Below the pieces are notes generated by a model. The model saw only the letters and a list, made by a program, of their open reading frames with translations. It was not told where the DNA came from and made no database searches. 53,552 bases of DNA from Mycobacterium parascrofulaceum ATCC BAA-614 (GTDB lineage: Bacteria; Actinomycetota; Actinomycetes; Mycobacteriales; Mycobacteriaceae): positions 1,944,467 through 1,998,018 of the forward strand of contig NZ_GG770553.1 in NCBI RefSeq assembly GCF_000164135.1, read 5' to 3'. The position numbers and the translations under genes are program-made. Below are positions 43,878-53,072 of this stretch, in pieces (the first letter of the stretch is position 1; each line of letters opens with the position of its first letter).

Positions 43878-44438
43878 ATGGCTCAGAGCGCCATCACGTC
43901 GCCCACCGATGTGGTCGACTTTCTTGTCAGTCAACACCAGCAGATCAAATCCCTGTTCGCCGAAACGCTGGCGGCGTCGGGCAAGGAACGCGAGAAGGCG
44001 TTCGTCGAACTCCGCCGGCTGCTGGCCGTGCACGAGACGGCCGAAGAGGAAGTCGTGCACCCACGGGCCAAGCGGAAGCTGTCCGACGGCGCGGCGGTGG
44101 TCGACGAGCGACTGCACGAAGAGCACGAGGCCAAGACCGTCCTGCAGAAGCTGGAGAAGCTCGACGTGGACAGCGCGGAGTTCACCCGCCTGCTGACCGA
44201 GCTGCGTGACGCGGTCGTCGAACACGCCGAGCACGAGGAGCACGACGAGTTCTCCAAGCTGGGCCAGGAACTGAGCGGCAGCGAGCTGGAACGGATGGGC
44301 CGCGCGGCCAAGCTCGCCGAGGCGATCGCGCCTACCCGGCCGCACGCCGGCGTCGAGTCGCCGGCGGCCAACATGGCCGCCGGACCGTTCGCGGCGATGC
44401 TCGACCGCGCCCGCGACGCCATCGTCGGCAAGGGCTAG
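43878..44438 (+). CDS. Hemerythrin HHE-domain protein
   Basis: The 186-residue protein has an HHE cation-binding four-helix bundle with di-iron ligand motifs in order: FLVSQHQQIKSLF, VHETAEEEVVHP, EEHEAKTVL and EHAEHEEHDEF. It may bind O2, NO or peroxide, or store iron; mycobacterial hemerythrin-like proteins are linked to redox stress. An Ala/Pro-rich tail follows the bundle. GGGAAGGA precedes ATG 43878. Only a half-match to a DosR box lies upstream, and it is not called. A strong hairpin follows the stop. Confidence 0.92.
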   Translation: MAQSAITSPTDVVDFLVSQHQQIKSLFAETLAASGKEREKAFVELRRLLAVHETAEEEVVHPRAKRKLSDGAAVVDERLHEEHEAKTVLQKLEKLDVDSAEFTRLLTELRDAVVEHAEHEEHDEFSKLGQELSGSELERMGRAAKLAEAIAPTRPHAGVESPAANMAAGPFAAMLDRARDAIVGKG

Positions 44439-44450
44439 CACGACCCGATG

Positions 44451-44480
44451 GGGTGCCCCCGCCCGCGAGTGGGGGCACCC
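44451..44480 (+). terminator. Strong hairpin between the hemerythrin and udgX genes
   Basis: GGGTGCCCCC (44451-44460) and GGGGGCACCC (44471-44480) form a perfect 10-bp stem with a 10-nt loop, 12 bp after the hemerythrin stop. It would end that transcript before the udgX ribosome site at about 44492. Confidence 0.7.
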
Positions 44481-44501
44481 TTGCCCTCGGCAAGGACCAC
44501 C

Positions 44502-45164
44502 ATGACCGCGACCAAGGCGCCGGGCGCCGACCGCTACCTGCCCGCGGAGCGCGGACTGGACGCGCTGCGAGCGGCGGCCGAATGTTGCCGCGGCTGCCAG
44601 CTTTTCGCCGACGCCACCCAGACCGTGTTCGGCCGCGGGCGAGCGGGCGCACCCATCATGCTGGTGGGCGAGCAGCCGGGGGACCGGGAGGACCGCGCGG
44701 GTGAGCCGTTCGTCGGGCCGGCCGGGCGACTGCTCGACCGGGCCCTCGAGGAGGCGGGCATCGACCCGGCATGCACCTACGAGACCAACGCGGTCAAGCA
44801 CTTCAAGTTCACCCGCAAGGGCGGCAAACGCCGAATCCACCAAAAGCCCGGGCGCACCGAGGTCGTCGCGTGCCGGCCCTGGCTGATCGCCGAGATCGAG
44901 GCGGTGCGCCCCCGGGTCATCGTGTGCCTGGGCGCGACGGCCGCGCAATCCCTACTGGGTGCGGCATTTCGGGTATCCGCCGAGCGGGGACGACAGCTGC
45001 GGCTGCCGGCAGCCCTGGCCGACGTCGAGCCGGAGCCCGTCGTGGTGGCGACGGTCCACCCGTCGGCGGTGCTGCGCGACCGCAGCGACCGGCATGACGA
45101 GGCCTACCGGCTCTTCGTCGACGACTTGCGCAGTGCGAGTTCCGGAGTCGTCACCGGCCCCTGA
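44502..45164 (+). CDS. udgX: UdgX-type uracil-DNA glycosylase / uracil-DNA cross-linking protein
   Basis: The 220-residue family-4-like uracil-DNA glycosylase has UdgX hallmarks. The first motif is extended (GEQPGDREDRAGEPFVGPAG, 56-75) and the KRRIH loop (109-113) carries the His that, in M. smegmatis UdgX, covalently captures the abasic product. Cysteines C28/C29/C32 (ECCRGC) and a later VACRPWLIAEI suggest the 4Fe-4S site; ATVHPS is the second catalytic loop. It would excise uracil and stay bound to the DNA, protecting the site. AAGGA precedes ATG 44502. It is convergent with the FAD/Fe-S enzyme. Confidence 0.88.
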   Translation: MTATKAPGADRYLPAERGLDALRAAAECCRGCQLFADATQTVFGRGRAGAPIMLVGEQPGDREDRAGEPFVGPAGRLLDRALEEAGIDPACTYETNAVKHFKFTRKGGKRRIHQKPGRTEVVACRPWLIAEIEAVRPRVIVCLGATAAQSLLGAAFRVSAERGRQLRLPAALADVEPEPVVVATVHPSAVLRDRSDRHDEAYRLFVDDLRSASSGVVTGP

Positions 45165-45180
45165 GCCGCTAGTCGTGTCG

Positions 45181-48087
45181 CTAGTCCCGGAAGGGCAGGC
45201 GCGCCGCGAGGGCCTGCGCTAGGTGCATCGGCCGGCGGTCGCCGGCCAGCTCGCGAATCTGGGTGCGGCAGCTGAACCCGTCGGCCAGCACCAGCGCGTC
45301 GGCGTCGGCGTCGCGCAGCGCCGGCAGTAGCTTGTCTTCCGCGCACGCCACCGACACGTCGTAGTGGCCCTTTTCGAAACCGAAATTGCCTGCCAGGCCG
45401 CAACACCCGGCGTCGAGGATGTCGGTGTCCACCCGGGCGCGGTCCAGCAATTGCCGCTCGTGGGTGTAGCCCAGGATCGCATGCTGATGGCAGTGCTGCT
45501 GGACCACGGCGCGGGCGCTGACCGGCGGGGGCTCCCAGTCGGGTGCCCTTTCCGCCAGCAGGTCGCCCAGGGTGAAGGTCTGGTCGGCCAGTCGGTGGGC
45601 GTCCTCGTCACCGTAGAGCAGTTCGGGCAGGTCGGACCGGAACACCGCGGCGCAACTGGGTTCCAGCACCACCACCGGGGTCCCGGCCTGCAGGGCCGGC
45701 CGCAACGCCGTAAGTGTGCGGCGCAGAACGCGTTTCGCGGTCGTCAGTTGGCCGGTGGAGATCCAGGTAAGCCCGCAGCACACGGTTCGGCGTGGGACCT
45801 CGACGGTGAAGCCCGCGGCCTCGAGCACCGCGACCGCGGCCTTGCCGACCGCGGGGTCGAAGTTGTTGATGAACGTGTCCGGCCAGAGCAGAACCCGTCC
45901 GCGCGACCGGGCGTGCGCGGGCGGGCCGGCGGTGGCCGGCCGGCGGCCGAACCACCGGGTGAACCGCTCGTCGGCGAAGTCCGGCATCCGGCGCTGCGTG
46001 TCGATGCCACCGGCCTTCTTGACCGCCGTCGCCAGCCCGCGTGTGTGGGTCACGGTGTTGAGCAGGTTCGGTGCCACCGCGGCGAGTCTGGCCCACAGCG
46101 GTATCCAGCCCATCGAGTAGTGCGCCATCGGCCGGATGCGGCGCCGATAGTGGTGAAAGAGGAACTCGGCCTTGTAGGTCGCCATGTCGACGTTGACGGG
46201 GCAGTCGCTGCGGCAGCCCTTGCACGCCAGGCAGAGATCCAGGGCGTCGTGCACCTCGGTGGAGCGCCACCCGTCGGTGATCACGTCGCCCTCCACCATC
46301 TCGAAGAGCAACCGCGCTCGCCCGCGGGTGGAATGCTCCTCCTCCTGCGTGGCCCGGTAGCTGGGGCACATCACGCCCGATTCCTCCCCGCGGCACTTGC
46401 CGATGCCCACGCAGCGGTCCGCGGCGCGGGAGAAACGATGGTCGTCGTGGGGGTAGGCGAACACGGTGGCGGGTTCGGCCGGGCGGAAATCGACCCCCTT
46501 GCGGAGGTTCTCGTCGAGCCGGTAGGGGTGCACGACCTTGCCGGGGTTCATCCGGTTGGTCGGGTCGAAGATCGCCTTCATCTGCTCGAAAGCACCGACG
46601 ACGCGCTCGCCGAACATGATCGGCAGCAGCTCTCCGCGCGACTGACCGTCGCCGTGCTCACCCGAGAGCGAACCGCCGTAACCAACCACCAACCTCGCCG
46701 AATCCTCAACGAAGGCGCGGAATTTGGCGATTCCCTCGGCCGTCCACAACACGAACGGGATCCGGGTGTGGACGCAGCCCTGCCCGAAATGCCCGTACAG
46801 CGAGGCGGATCCGTAGTCGTAGCGGTCGAGCAGCTTGCGGAAGTCACGCAGGTAGTCGCCGAGCCGGTCCGGCGGGACCGCGGCGTCCTCCCAGCCCTCG
46901 TGGGTCGGCGGTCCGCCGGGCGGGTACGCGGTGGCGCCCAGCCCGGCCTCGCGCGCCGCCCAGACCTCCTTCTTGCGGTTCGGGTCGTCCAGCACCAGGG
47001 CGTCGGCGTCCGTCTGCTTCTGCAGCGCCTCGACCATCGACTTGGCCTTGTCGTCGGCTTCCTCCTGGTCGTCGCCGTCGAGCTGAACCATCAGCCAGGC
47101 GTTGCCATCGGGCAACTGCCGCAAGGCCTTCTCGGCCAGCCGCCGCGAGTGCTCGAGCTCGACCAGGCGGTGATCCAGCCCTTCCAGCGCGGCCGGCTGG
47201 TGCTCGAGTATCGCGGGCACCGCGTCGGCGGCCGCGGCGATATCGTCGAAACCCAGGACCGCCAGCGCGCTCGCCGCCGGAACCGGGACCAGCGTCACCT
47301 CGGCGCGCAGCACCGTCACCAGCGTGCTCTCCGAACCGACCAAGGCCTTTGCCAGATGAAAGTCGTTCTCCGGCAACAGCGAATCCAGGTTGTAGCCCGA
47401 GACCCGTCTCGGGATGCGCGGGTAGGTGGACCGGATGTCGTCGGCGTAGGTGTCCGCAAGGTCCTTGAGCGCGCGATAGATCTCGGCCCGCCGGCCGCCC
47501 TCGGCGGTGATCCGTTCGAGCTCGTCCTCGCCGGTCCGGCCCACCCACATCCGCAGCCCGTCGTAGGTCAGCACCTCGAGCCGGCGCACCGAGTCGACCA
47601 TCTTGCCGTACGCCTGCGCGCTGGAACCGCAGGAGTTGTTGCCGATCATCCCGCCGATCGTGCAGCTGACATGGGTCGACGGCTTGGGTCCGACCATCCA
47701 GCCCGACTCGCGCAGTTGGTCGTTGAGCGCGTCGAGCTTGATGCCCGGTTGCACGACGGCCACGCCGGCTTCGGTGTCCACCGACTCGATACGGGTGCAG
47801 TACTTACTCCAGTCGATGACCACCCCCGCGTTGCAGGTCTGCCCGGCCAGGCTGGTGCCGCCGCCGCGGGACAGCACCGGCAGGTCGTGGTGGCGGCAGA
47901 CCCGGACGGCCTCGGCCGCGGCCTCCGGGGTCCGCGGCACCACCACGCCGATGGGCACCTGCCGGTAGTTGGACGCGTCTGTCGAGTAGGCCGCGCGGGA
48001 TCCGGGATCGAATCGGATCTCGCCGTCGACGGCGTCACGCAGGTCTGCGGCCGCCGCCTCGAAAAGCGTCGGCGGTTTCGTTGCCAT
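45181..48087 (-). CDS. FAD-linked oxidase / Fe-S 2-hydroxyacid dehydrogenase-like protein
   Basis: The 968-residue fusion has an N-terminal GlcD/VAO-type FAD domain (~35-540; PVLSRGGGTSLAGQTCNAGV, GGMIGNNSCGSSAQAYGKM, SGEHGDGQSRGELLPIMFG) and a ferredoxin-like region with two CxxCxxC-P clusters (CVGIGKCRGEESGVMCP, CLACKGCRSDCPVNVDM). C-terminal CCG motifs (VCCGLTW, GCCGLAGNFGFE) complete it. The layout resembles single-chain D-lactate/D-2-hydroxyglutarate dehydrogenases (YdiJ type). Electrons would pass from FAD via Fe-S to the respiratory chain. The substrate is not certain. It follows the ThDP enzyme by only 4 bp, suggesting a lactate/pyruvate link. Confidence 0.88.
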   Translation of the reverse strand: MATKPPTLFEAAAADLRDAVDGEIRFDPGSRAAYSTDASNYRQVPIGVVVPRTPEAAAEAVRVCRHHDLPVLSRGGGTSLAGQTCNAGVVIDWSKYCTRIESVDTEAGVAVVQPGIKLDALNDQLRESGWMVGPKPSTHVSCTIGGMIGNNSCGSSAQAYGKMVDSVRRLEVLTYDGLRMWVGRTGEDELERITAEGGRRAEIYRALKDLADTYADDIRSTYPRIPRRVSGYNLDSLLPENDFHLAKALVGSESTLVTVLRAEVTLVPVPAASALAVLGFDDIAAAADAVPAILEHQPAALEGLDHRLVELEHSRRLAEKALRQLPDGNAWLMVQLDGDDQEEADDKAKSMVEALQKQTDADALVLDDPNRKKEVWAAREAGLGATAYPPGGPPTHEGWEDAAVPPDRLGDYLRDFRKLLDRYDYGSASLYGHFGQGCVHTRIPFVLWTAEGIAKFRAFVEDSARLVVGYGGSLSGEHGDGQSRGELLPIMFGERVVGAFEQMKAIFDPTNRMNPGKVVHPYRLDENLRKGVDFRPAEPATVFAYPHDDHRFSRAADRCVGIGKCRGEESGVMCPSYRATQEEEHSTRGRARLLFEMVEGDVITDGWRSTEVHDALDLCLACKGCRSDCPVNVDMATYKAEFLFHHYRRRIRPMAHYSMGWIPLWARLAAVAPNLLNTVTHTRGLATAVKKAGGIDTQRRMPDFADERFTRWFGRRPATAGPPAHARSRGRVLLWPDTFINNFDPAVGKAAVAVLEAAGFTVEVPRRTVCCGLTWISTGQLTTAKRVLRRTLTALRPALQAGTPVVVLEPSCAAVFRSDLPELLYGDEDAHRLADQTFTLGDLLAERAPDWEPPPVSARAVVQQHCHQHAILGYTHERQLLDRARVDTDILDAGCCGLAGNFGFEKGHYDVSVACAEDKLLPALRDADADALVLADGFSCRTQIRELAGDRRPMHLAQALAARLPFRD

Positions 48088-48091
48088 GCGC

Positions 48092-49885
48092 TCAACCCTT
48101 CTTGTGCGGCATGAACTCCTGCGCCTTGGTTTTCAGGCCGACCTTGACGAACCCGACGCGGTCCTCGTCGCCGCCCAGCACCGCCGCCGTGGCCGACTTG
48201 AACTGGTCCCAGGTGGCGTGCGGCGGGATCGGCGGCATGTCGGGGTCGGTGTGAACGTCGAGCACGGTAGGCCGGTCCGCCGACAGCGCCGTGCGCCACG
48301 CGTCCCCGAGTTCCTCCGGGTCCTTGATGGTCATTGCGCCGAGGCCCAGGCTTGCGGCGAACGCGGCGAAGTCGATGTCGGGAAGCGATTGTGACTCGGC
48401 GAATTTCGGCGAACCCGCCATGGCGCGCATCTCCCAGGTGACCTGGTTCAGGTCGTTGTTGTGCAGGATCGCGACGATCAGCCGGGGGTCCTCCCATTCC
48501 TGCCAGTAATGCTTGATCGTGATCAGCTCGGCCATGCCGTTCATCTGCATGGCGCCGTCACCGACGAACGCGATGACGGGCCGGCGCGGGTGGCCGAACT
48601 TGGCCCCGATCGCGTAGGGCACGCCGGGCCCCATCGTGGCCAGGGTGCCGGACAGCGAGCCGCGCATGTTGCCACGGAAACGCAGGTTGCGGGCGTACCA
48701 GTTGGCCGCCGACCCGGAGTCGGCCGTCACGATGGCGTCGTCGGGCAGCTTCGGGGACAGCTCGGAGTACAGCCGCATCGGGTTGATGGGGTCCGCGCTG
48801 ACGTGGGCCTCCTTGTCCATGGTCTCCCACCAGCGGGCCACGTTCTTCTCGATGGTCTCGCGCCAGGACCGGTCTTCCTTGCGGCGCAGGTGCGGGATGA
48901 GGGCGCGCAGCCCGGTTTTCGCGTCGGCGACCAGGTTGACCTCGTAGGGGTAGCGCATCCCGATCATGCGGCCGTCGACGTCGATCTGCACCGCGCGGGC
49001 CTGTCCGAACTCGGGCATGAACTGGGTGTAGGGGAAGCTGGATCCCACGGTGAGCAGCGTGTCGCAGTCCCGCATCAATTCGTAGCTCGGTCGCGTCCCC
49101 AGCAAACCGATCGAGCCGGTGACCCAGGGGAGTTCGTCGGAGAGCACATCCTTGCCCAGCAGCGCCTTGGCCGCGCCCGCGCCGAGCAGGTCGGCGACCT
49201 CGCCCAGCTCCGCGTGCGCGCCCCGGGCGCCGGTGCCCACCAGCATGGCGACCTTCTTGCCCGCGTTGAGGACCTCGGCCGCGCGCGCGATGGCCGCGTC
49301 GTCGGGCGCGATGGACGGGTACTCGATGCCCAGGCTGGAGGGCACCATCTTGAATGCGTGCTCGGGCGGTGAGTAGGGCAACTCCTGCACGTCGCTGGGG
49401 ATGATCAACGCCGTCGGCGCCCGCTGGGTCATCGCGATCCGGATCGCGCGGTCCAAGACGTTCGGAAGTTGTTCGGGGACGGTGATCATCTGGACGTAGT
49501 CGCTGGCGACGTCCTTGAACAGGGTCAGCAGGTCGATTTCCTGCTGGTAGTTGCCGCCCATGGCGGTGCGGTTGGTCTGGCCGACGATGGCCACCACCGG
49601 GACGTGGTCGAGTTTGGCGTCGTAGAGGCCGTTGAGCAGGTGGACGGCGCCGGGCCCCGACGTCGCCGCGCAGACCCCGACCCGTCCGGTGAATTTCGCG
49701 TAGCCGACCGCCTCGAAGGCGCTCATCTCCTCGTGGCGCGCCTGGATGAATTTCGGCTTGTTGCCCGCGCGGGCCCACGCGGCCAGCAGGCCGTTGATCC
49801 CGTCGCCGGGGTAACCGAACACTTGCTCGACGCCCCACGCCCGCAGTCGCTCCAGCAGGTAGTCCGAGACCTCTTGCTTGGCCAT
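48092..49885 (-). CDS. Thiamine-diphosphate enzyme, pyruvate oxidase (PoxB)-like
   Basis: The 597-residue protein has three ThDP-family domains: PYR with the catalytic Glu in ARHEEMSAFEAVGYAKFTG, a central domain (VAMLVGTGARGAHAEL), and PP with the ThDP/Mg motif VGDGAMQMNGMAEL...LHNNDLNQ. Overall it best fits pyruvate oxidase/dehydrogenase (PoxB), giving acetate and CO2; acetolactate-synthase-like functions are less likely. AGGAGGAC precedes ATG 49885. It is first in a two-gene unit with the FAD/Fe-S enzyme. A palindromic site lies 65 bp upstream. Together the pair may oxidise lactate to pyruvate to acetate. Confidence 0.87.
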   Translation of the reverse strand: MAKQEVSDYLLERLRAWGVEQVFGYPGDGINGLLAAWARAGNKPKFIQARHEEMSAFEAVGYAKFTGRVGVCAATSGPGAVHLLNGLYDAKLDHVPVVAIVGQTNRTAMGGNYQQEIDLLTLFKDVASDYVQMITVPEQLPNVLDRAIRIAMTQRAPTALIIPSDVQELPYSPPEHAFKMVPSSLGIEYPSIAPDDAAIARAAEVLNAGKKVAMLVGTGARGAHAELGEVADLLGAGAAKALLGKDVLSDELPWVTGSIGLLGTRPSYELMRDCDTLLTVGSSFPYTQFMPEFGQARAVQIDVDGRMIGMRYPYEVNLVADAKTGLRALIPHLRRKEDRSWRETIEKNVARWWETMDKEAHVSADPINPMRLYSELSPKLPDDAIVTADSGSAANWYARNLRFRGNMRGSLSGTLATMGPGVPYAIGAKFGHPRRPVIAFVGDGAMQMNGMAELITIKHYWQEWEDPRLIVAILHNNDLNQVTWEMRAMAGSPKFAESQSLPDIDFAAFAASLGLGAMTIKDPEELGDAWRTALSADRPTVLDVHTDPDMPPIPPHATWDQFKSATAAVLGGDEDRVGFVKVGLKTKAQEFMPHKKG

Positions 49886-49949
49886 TGATGTCCTCCTCGA
49901 CAGACGGTTCTCGTTGATGTTCGCTACGTACGCCGGCCGGCGCAGGCGC

Positions 49950-49965
49950 CACGATCAATCGTGGT
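49950..49965. promoter_or_regulatory. Palindrome upstream of the pyruvate-oxidase-like gene
   Basis: CCACGAT-CA-ATCGTGG has perfect 7-bp arms, 65 bp before ATG 49885, in the 230-bp gap that follows the sugar-gene unit. The size suits a dimeric GntR- or TetR-like operator; the regulator is unknown. The rest of the gap (49966-50115) is GC-rich with no clear gene. Confidence 0.45.
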
Positions 49966-50115
49966 TTGCTGCGATGGCCCGCGGCCGTCTGTTTCGACCG
50001 CAGCCTGGCGCGAATGGGCGGCGAGAGCACTTCCCACAAGACGGTGCATACCCGCGATCCCCGCGGTTATTCGTCCGTTTTCCCGTGGCGGCCGCCGGCG
50101 GCCGGCGGCCGTCCG

Positions 50116-51417
50116 CTAAAAGCCCTGCGGCACACCGTTTCCGAGGTGCAGCAGGCCCGCTTTTTCCACCGTGGCCGGATCGAGTGAGTTCCGGGCGTCG
50201 AGCACCACGGCCAGCGGCGCGTCGCGGGCGATCACGCGCCAGTCCAGGTCGCGGAACTGCGGCCACTCGGTGAGCACCACGATGGCCTCGGCCGCCTTGG
50301 CGGCGCGGTACGGGTCGTCGACGGCGGTCACCCCGCTTGCCCGCAGGGCGGCCGGGTCGATGTTGGGCAATTGCGGGTCGTAACCCATGACGTGCGCTCC
50401 GGCCGCCGACAGTTCCCGGCATGCCGCGAGCGCGGGGGAGTCGCGGGTGTCGCTGGTCGCCGCCTTGAACGTCAGGCCGAACGCGGTGATCCGGCAACCC
50501 CGGACGGGCCGCCCGATCATTTGCCTGAGGGCCGTGACGATGCGTTGCGGCTGAGCGGTATTGGTTCGCCGGGCGGCCTCGACTTCGGCGAACGGGACGC
50601 CGTGCCGCCGCGCGGTGTGCACCAGCGCCGCGGTGTCCTTCGGCAGGCAGGACCCGCCCCAGCCCGGGCCGGGGCGCAGGAATTCCGGGCCGATCCGGCG
50701 GTCGGCCCCCATGCAACCGGTGACGTCGTCGATGTCGGCGCCGACCTGGGCGCACAGGGCCGCCAGCGAATTCGTGTAGGACAGCTTGACGGCCAGGAAA
50801 GCGTTGCTGGCGTACTTGGCCAGCTCGGCGCTCTCCGGGCTCATCCACAGCACGCGTTCGGGTTCCAGCCCGTAGGACCGCCGCACCAGCTGCGCCGCCG
50901 TCTCGTCGTGGCTGCCGATGACCAGCCGGTCCGGGTGGCGGAAGTCGTGGACGGCTCGTCCCTCCCGCAGGAACTCGGGGGTGGTCACCACGCGAATATC
51001 CTTGCGGTGCAGCCGTTTCGCCATCGCCGAGGTGGTGCCGACCGGCACCGTCGACTTCAGCGCCACGACGGCGCCGCGGCGCAGGACGCCGCCGAGCAGG
51101 TCGATCACCGACTCCACCGCACCGAGGTCCGCCCGCCCGCCGTCGGCGCTGGGGGTGGGGACGCAGACGAAGACGACGTCGCGGTCGGCCAGCGCGCCGA
51201 AGTCCTCGCTGAACCTCAGCCGGCCGCGGGCCAGCCCGTCGCGGAGCAGTTTCGGCAACTGCGGCTCGTCGATGACCGGAATGCCGGCCGCCAGCTTGCG
51301 CACCCGATCGCGGTCGATGTCCACCGCGACGGTGTTCAGCCCGCGGTCGGCCACGCAGACGGCGGTGGTCAGACCGACGTAGCCGACGCCCACCACGCCG
51401 ACGAGCGGCTCACTCAT
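50116..51417 (-). CDS. UDP-glucose/UDP-ManNAc 6-dehydrogenase family protein
   Basis: The 433-residue nucleotide-sugar dehydrogenase has the Rossmann motif GVVGVGYVGLTTA (7-19), VFVCVPTPS, KSTVPVGTTSAMAKR, TTPEFLREGRAVHDF and SAELAKYASNAFLA. The catalytic-Cys loop is GPGWGGSCLPKDTAAL, and GLTFKAATSDTRDSPA is in the C-terminal domain. It would oxidise a UDP-sugar C6-hydroxyl to a uronic acid. It is last in the minus-strand sugar unit and overlaps the GT9 gene as ATGA. Confidence 0.9.
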   Translation of the reverse strand: MSEPLVGVVGVGYVGLTTAVCVADRGLNTVAVDIDRDRVRKLAAGIPVIDEPQLPKLLRDGLARGRLRFSEDFGALADRDVVFVCVPTPSADGGRADLGAVESVIDLLGGVLRRGAVVALKSTVPVGTTSAMAKRLHRKDIRVVTTPEFLREGRAVHDFRHPDRLVIGSHDETAAQLVRRSYGLEPERVLWMSPESAELAKYASNAFLAVKLSYTNSLAALCAQVGADIDDVTGCMGADRRIGPEFLRPGPGWGGSCLPKDTAALVHTARRHGVPFAEVEAARRTNTAQPQRIVTALRQMIGRPVRGCRITAFGLTFKAATSDTRDSPALAACRELSAAGAHVMGYDPQLPNIDPAALRASGVTAVDDPYRAAKAAEAIVVLTEWPQFRDLDWRVIARDAPLAVVLDARNSLDPATVEKAGLLHLGNGVPQGF

Positions 51418-52385
51418 GCCGTCTCCCGCAGGATTTGGCGGCTGGCGGCCAGCACCCGCGCAACCGTGATCATCAGCAGCCCCTCGTGCGGCATCGCGGC
51501 GTGCGGATCACCGACACCGCCGGCCCACAGCGCGACGTGCGGTGCCGGCCCGCGCGGGCCCCAACGCTCGGGGGCGGTGGGGCCGAACAGCACCACCGAC
51601 GCGGTGCCGGTCGCCGCGGCCAGATGCCCCAGGCCGGTGTCGCCGCAGATCACCAGCCGGCTGTCGGAGACCAGCGCGGTCAGGGCGGGCAGGTCGAGGA
51701 GCCCGGACATCACCGCGGTGCGGGGCAGGCCGGCCGTGCGGGCGACCCGGTGCGCCAGGTCGAACTCCCCGGCGGACCCGGTGATGACGACCTCGTGGCC
51801 GTCGTCGCTGAGCGCCGCGGCGACCGCGGCGAAGCGGTCCACGGGCCACTGCCGGGCGGGCGCCGAGGCGCCGGGATGGATCACGACCGCCCCGGTCTGG
51901 TCGAACGGAATCCCCGGCGGCCGCGGTATGAGCACATCGTCTGCGTCGCAAGGGATCCCACCCCACTCCAGCAGCGTGCACCAGCGGTTGACCTCGTGCA
52001 CATCCGAGCACCATGGCGGCCCGTCGAGGTCGGGATGCCGCCGGTGGCGGTGGGTGAGCACGCTCTGCGGCGCCCACGCCAGCAGGTGGTCGATGCTTTC
52101 CGGTCCGCAGCCGTGCAGGTTGATGCCCAGCGCCGGCGGTCCGGGCAGCGGCTGCACGTCGCCCAGGCACGAGGTGGGCAGCAGCTCGTCGATCGTGCCG
52201 GTGAGCAGCGCCAGCTCGCGGTAGCGGTCCGGGGCGGCCAGCATGACGCGGGCCCGCGGGTAGCGCCGGCGCAGGCCGCGCAGCGCGGGCACCGCGGTGA
52301 GGAGGTCACCCAAACCCAGCGCGCGCAACACTACGATGCTGTCGGCCCCGCCGACGTCGGCGCCCGCCTCGAGCGTCAAGGCCAC
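51414..52385 (-). CDS. Glycosyltransferase family 9 (heptosyltransferase-like)
   Basis: The 323-residue GT9 protein has the N-terminal IVVLRALGLGDLLTAVPALR, VVIHPGASAPARQWPVDRFA at the start of the nucleotide-binding domain and VICGDTGLGHLAAATGTASV with FGPTAPERWGP near the end. GT9 enzymes transfer heptoses from ADP-heptose in Gram-negative LPS, but actinobacteria also carry family members with unknown acceptors. The start is GTG 52385, with GGAG 5 nt upstream and a 10-bp overlap with the SDR gene. TTG 52379 (TTGA overlap) is an alternative. Confidence 0.87.
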   Translation of the reverse strand: MALTLEAGADVGGADSIVVLRALGLGDLLTAVPALRGLRRRYPRARVMLAAPDRYRELALLTGTIDELLPTSCLGDVQPLPGPPALGINLHGCGPESIDHLLAWAPQSVLTHRHRRHPDLDGPPWCSDVHEVNRWCTLLEWGGIPCDADDVLIPRPPGIPFDQTGAVVIHPGASAPARQWPVDRFAAVAAALSDDGHEVVITGSAGEFDLAHRVARTAGLPRTAVMSGLLDLPALTALVSDSRLVICGDTGLGHLAAATGTASVVLFGPTAPERWGPRGPAPHVALWAGGVGDPHAAMPHEGLLMITVARVLAASRQILRETA

Positions 52386-53071
52386 GACGACTCCGTGGAG
52401 GCGCACACCACCAACTCGCGCACCTCGCATCCGGCCGGCTGGGAAAGGGCGAAAAGCACCGTCTCGGCGACGTCCTCGGGCTGGTTGAGCTTGGCGTCGG
52501 CCGGCGGCTTGTATTGCTCGGTGCGCCCGTCGAAGAAGGGGGTGTGCATGCCGCCGGGGATGAGCAGCGTCACGCCCACCTCGCCGGCGAGCTCGGCCGC
52601 CAGCGCGCGCGTGAAGCCGACGACCCCGAACTTCGACGCGCAGTAAGCGGTGGCGTCGCCGACGGCCTTGATGCCCAGCGTCGACGCGCAGGTGACGACG
52701 CGCCCCCCGGTCGCCCTCAGGTGGGGAAGGGCGGCGCGGACGACGGCCGCGGTGCCGACCAGGTTGACGGCGACGACCTGCTCCCACTCCTTGGCCGGCA
52801 CCTGTTCGAGCGTTCCGCACGAGTCGATGCCCGCCGCGGTGAAGACGCCGGTGATCCTGCCGCCCACCCGCTCGGCCAGCGACTCGACGGCGGCCGCGAC
52901 CGCGCTGGTGTCGGCCAGATCGCAAGCGGCATAGGGCACGTCGGTGGCCGGTGGCTTCTTGTCGATCACCAGCGGTACGCCGCCGCGTCGCGCCACGGCG
53001 GCCACCGTTGCCGCGCCCAGGCCCGACGAGCCGCCGGAGATCAGTACGCCTTCGAGTGAGTGTGCAGTCAT
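52376..53071 (-). CDS. Short-chain dehydrogenase/reductase in the sugar unit
   Basis: The 231-residue SDR has VLISGGSSGLGAATVAAVAR (TGxxxGxG-type cofactor loop) and NLVGTAAVVRAALPHL. The catalytic residues are Ser in VTCASTLGIKAVGD and Tyr/Lys in YCASKFGVVGF. It lies 1 bp after the nucleotidyltransferase gene and overlaps the GT9 gene. It may modify the sugar or nucleotide-sugar built by this unit; the actual substrate is unknown. Confidence 0.87.
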   Translation of the reverse strand: MTAHSLEGVLISGGSSGLGAATVAAVARRGGVPLVIDKKPPATDVPYAACDLADTSAVAAAVESLAERVGGRITGVFTAAGIDSCGTLEQVPAKEWEQVVAVNLVGTAAVVRAALPHLRATGGRVVTCASTLGIKAVGDATAYCASKFGVVGFTRALAAELAGEVGVTLLIPGGMHTPFFDGRTEQYKPPADAKLNQPEDVAETVLFALSQPAGCEVRELVVCASTESSWP

Positions 53072-53072
53072 A

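Noticed and set aside
45364..48114. Very long open frame antisense to the FAD/Fe-S enzyme gene (similar ones oppose ppsA, otsB1, glgX and acs)
   Set aside because: Such frames arise from high third-position GC in the true gene; translations are Arg/Gly/Val/His-rich and show no family motifs.
50088..50112. GGCGGCCGCCGGCGGCCGGCGGCCG run after the sugar unit as a repeat element
   Set aside because: Low-complexity GC-rich sequence with many alternative foldings; no second copy or clear arms were seen.
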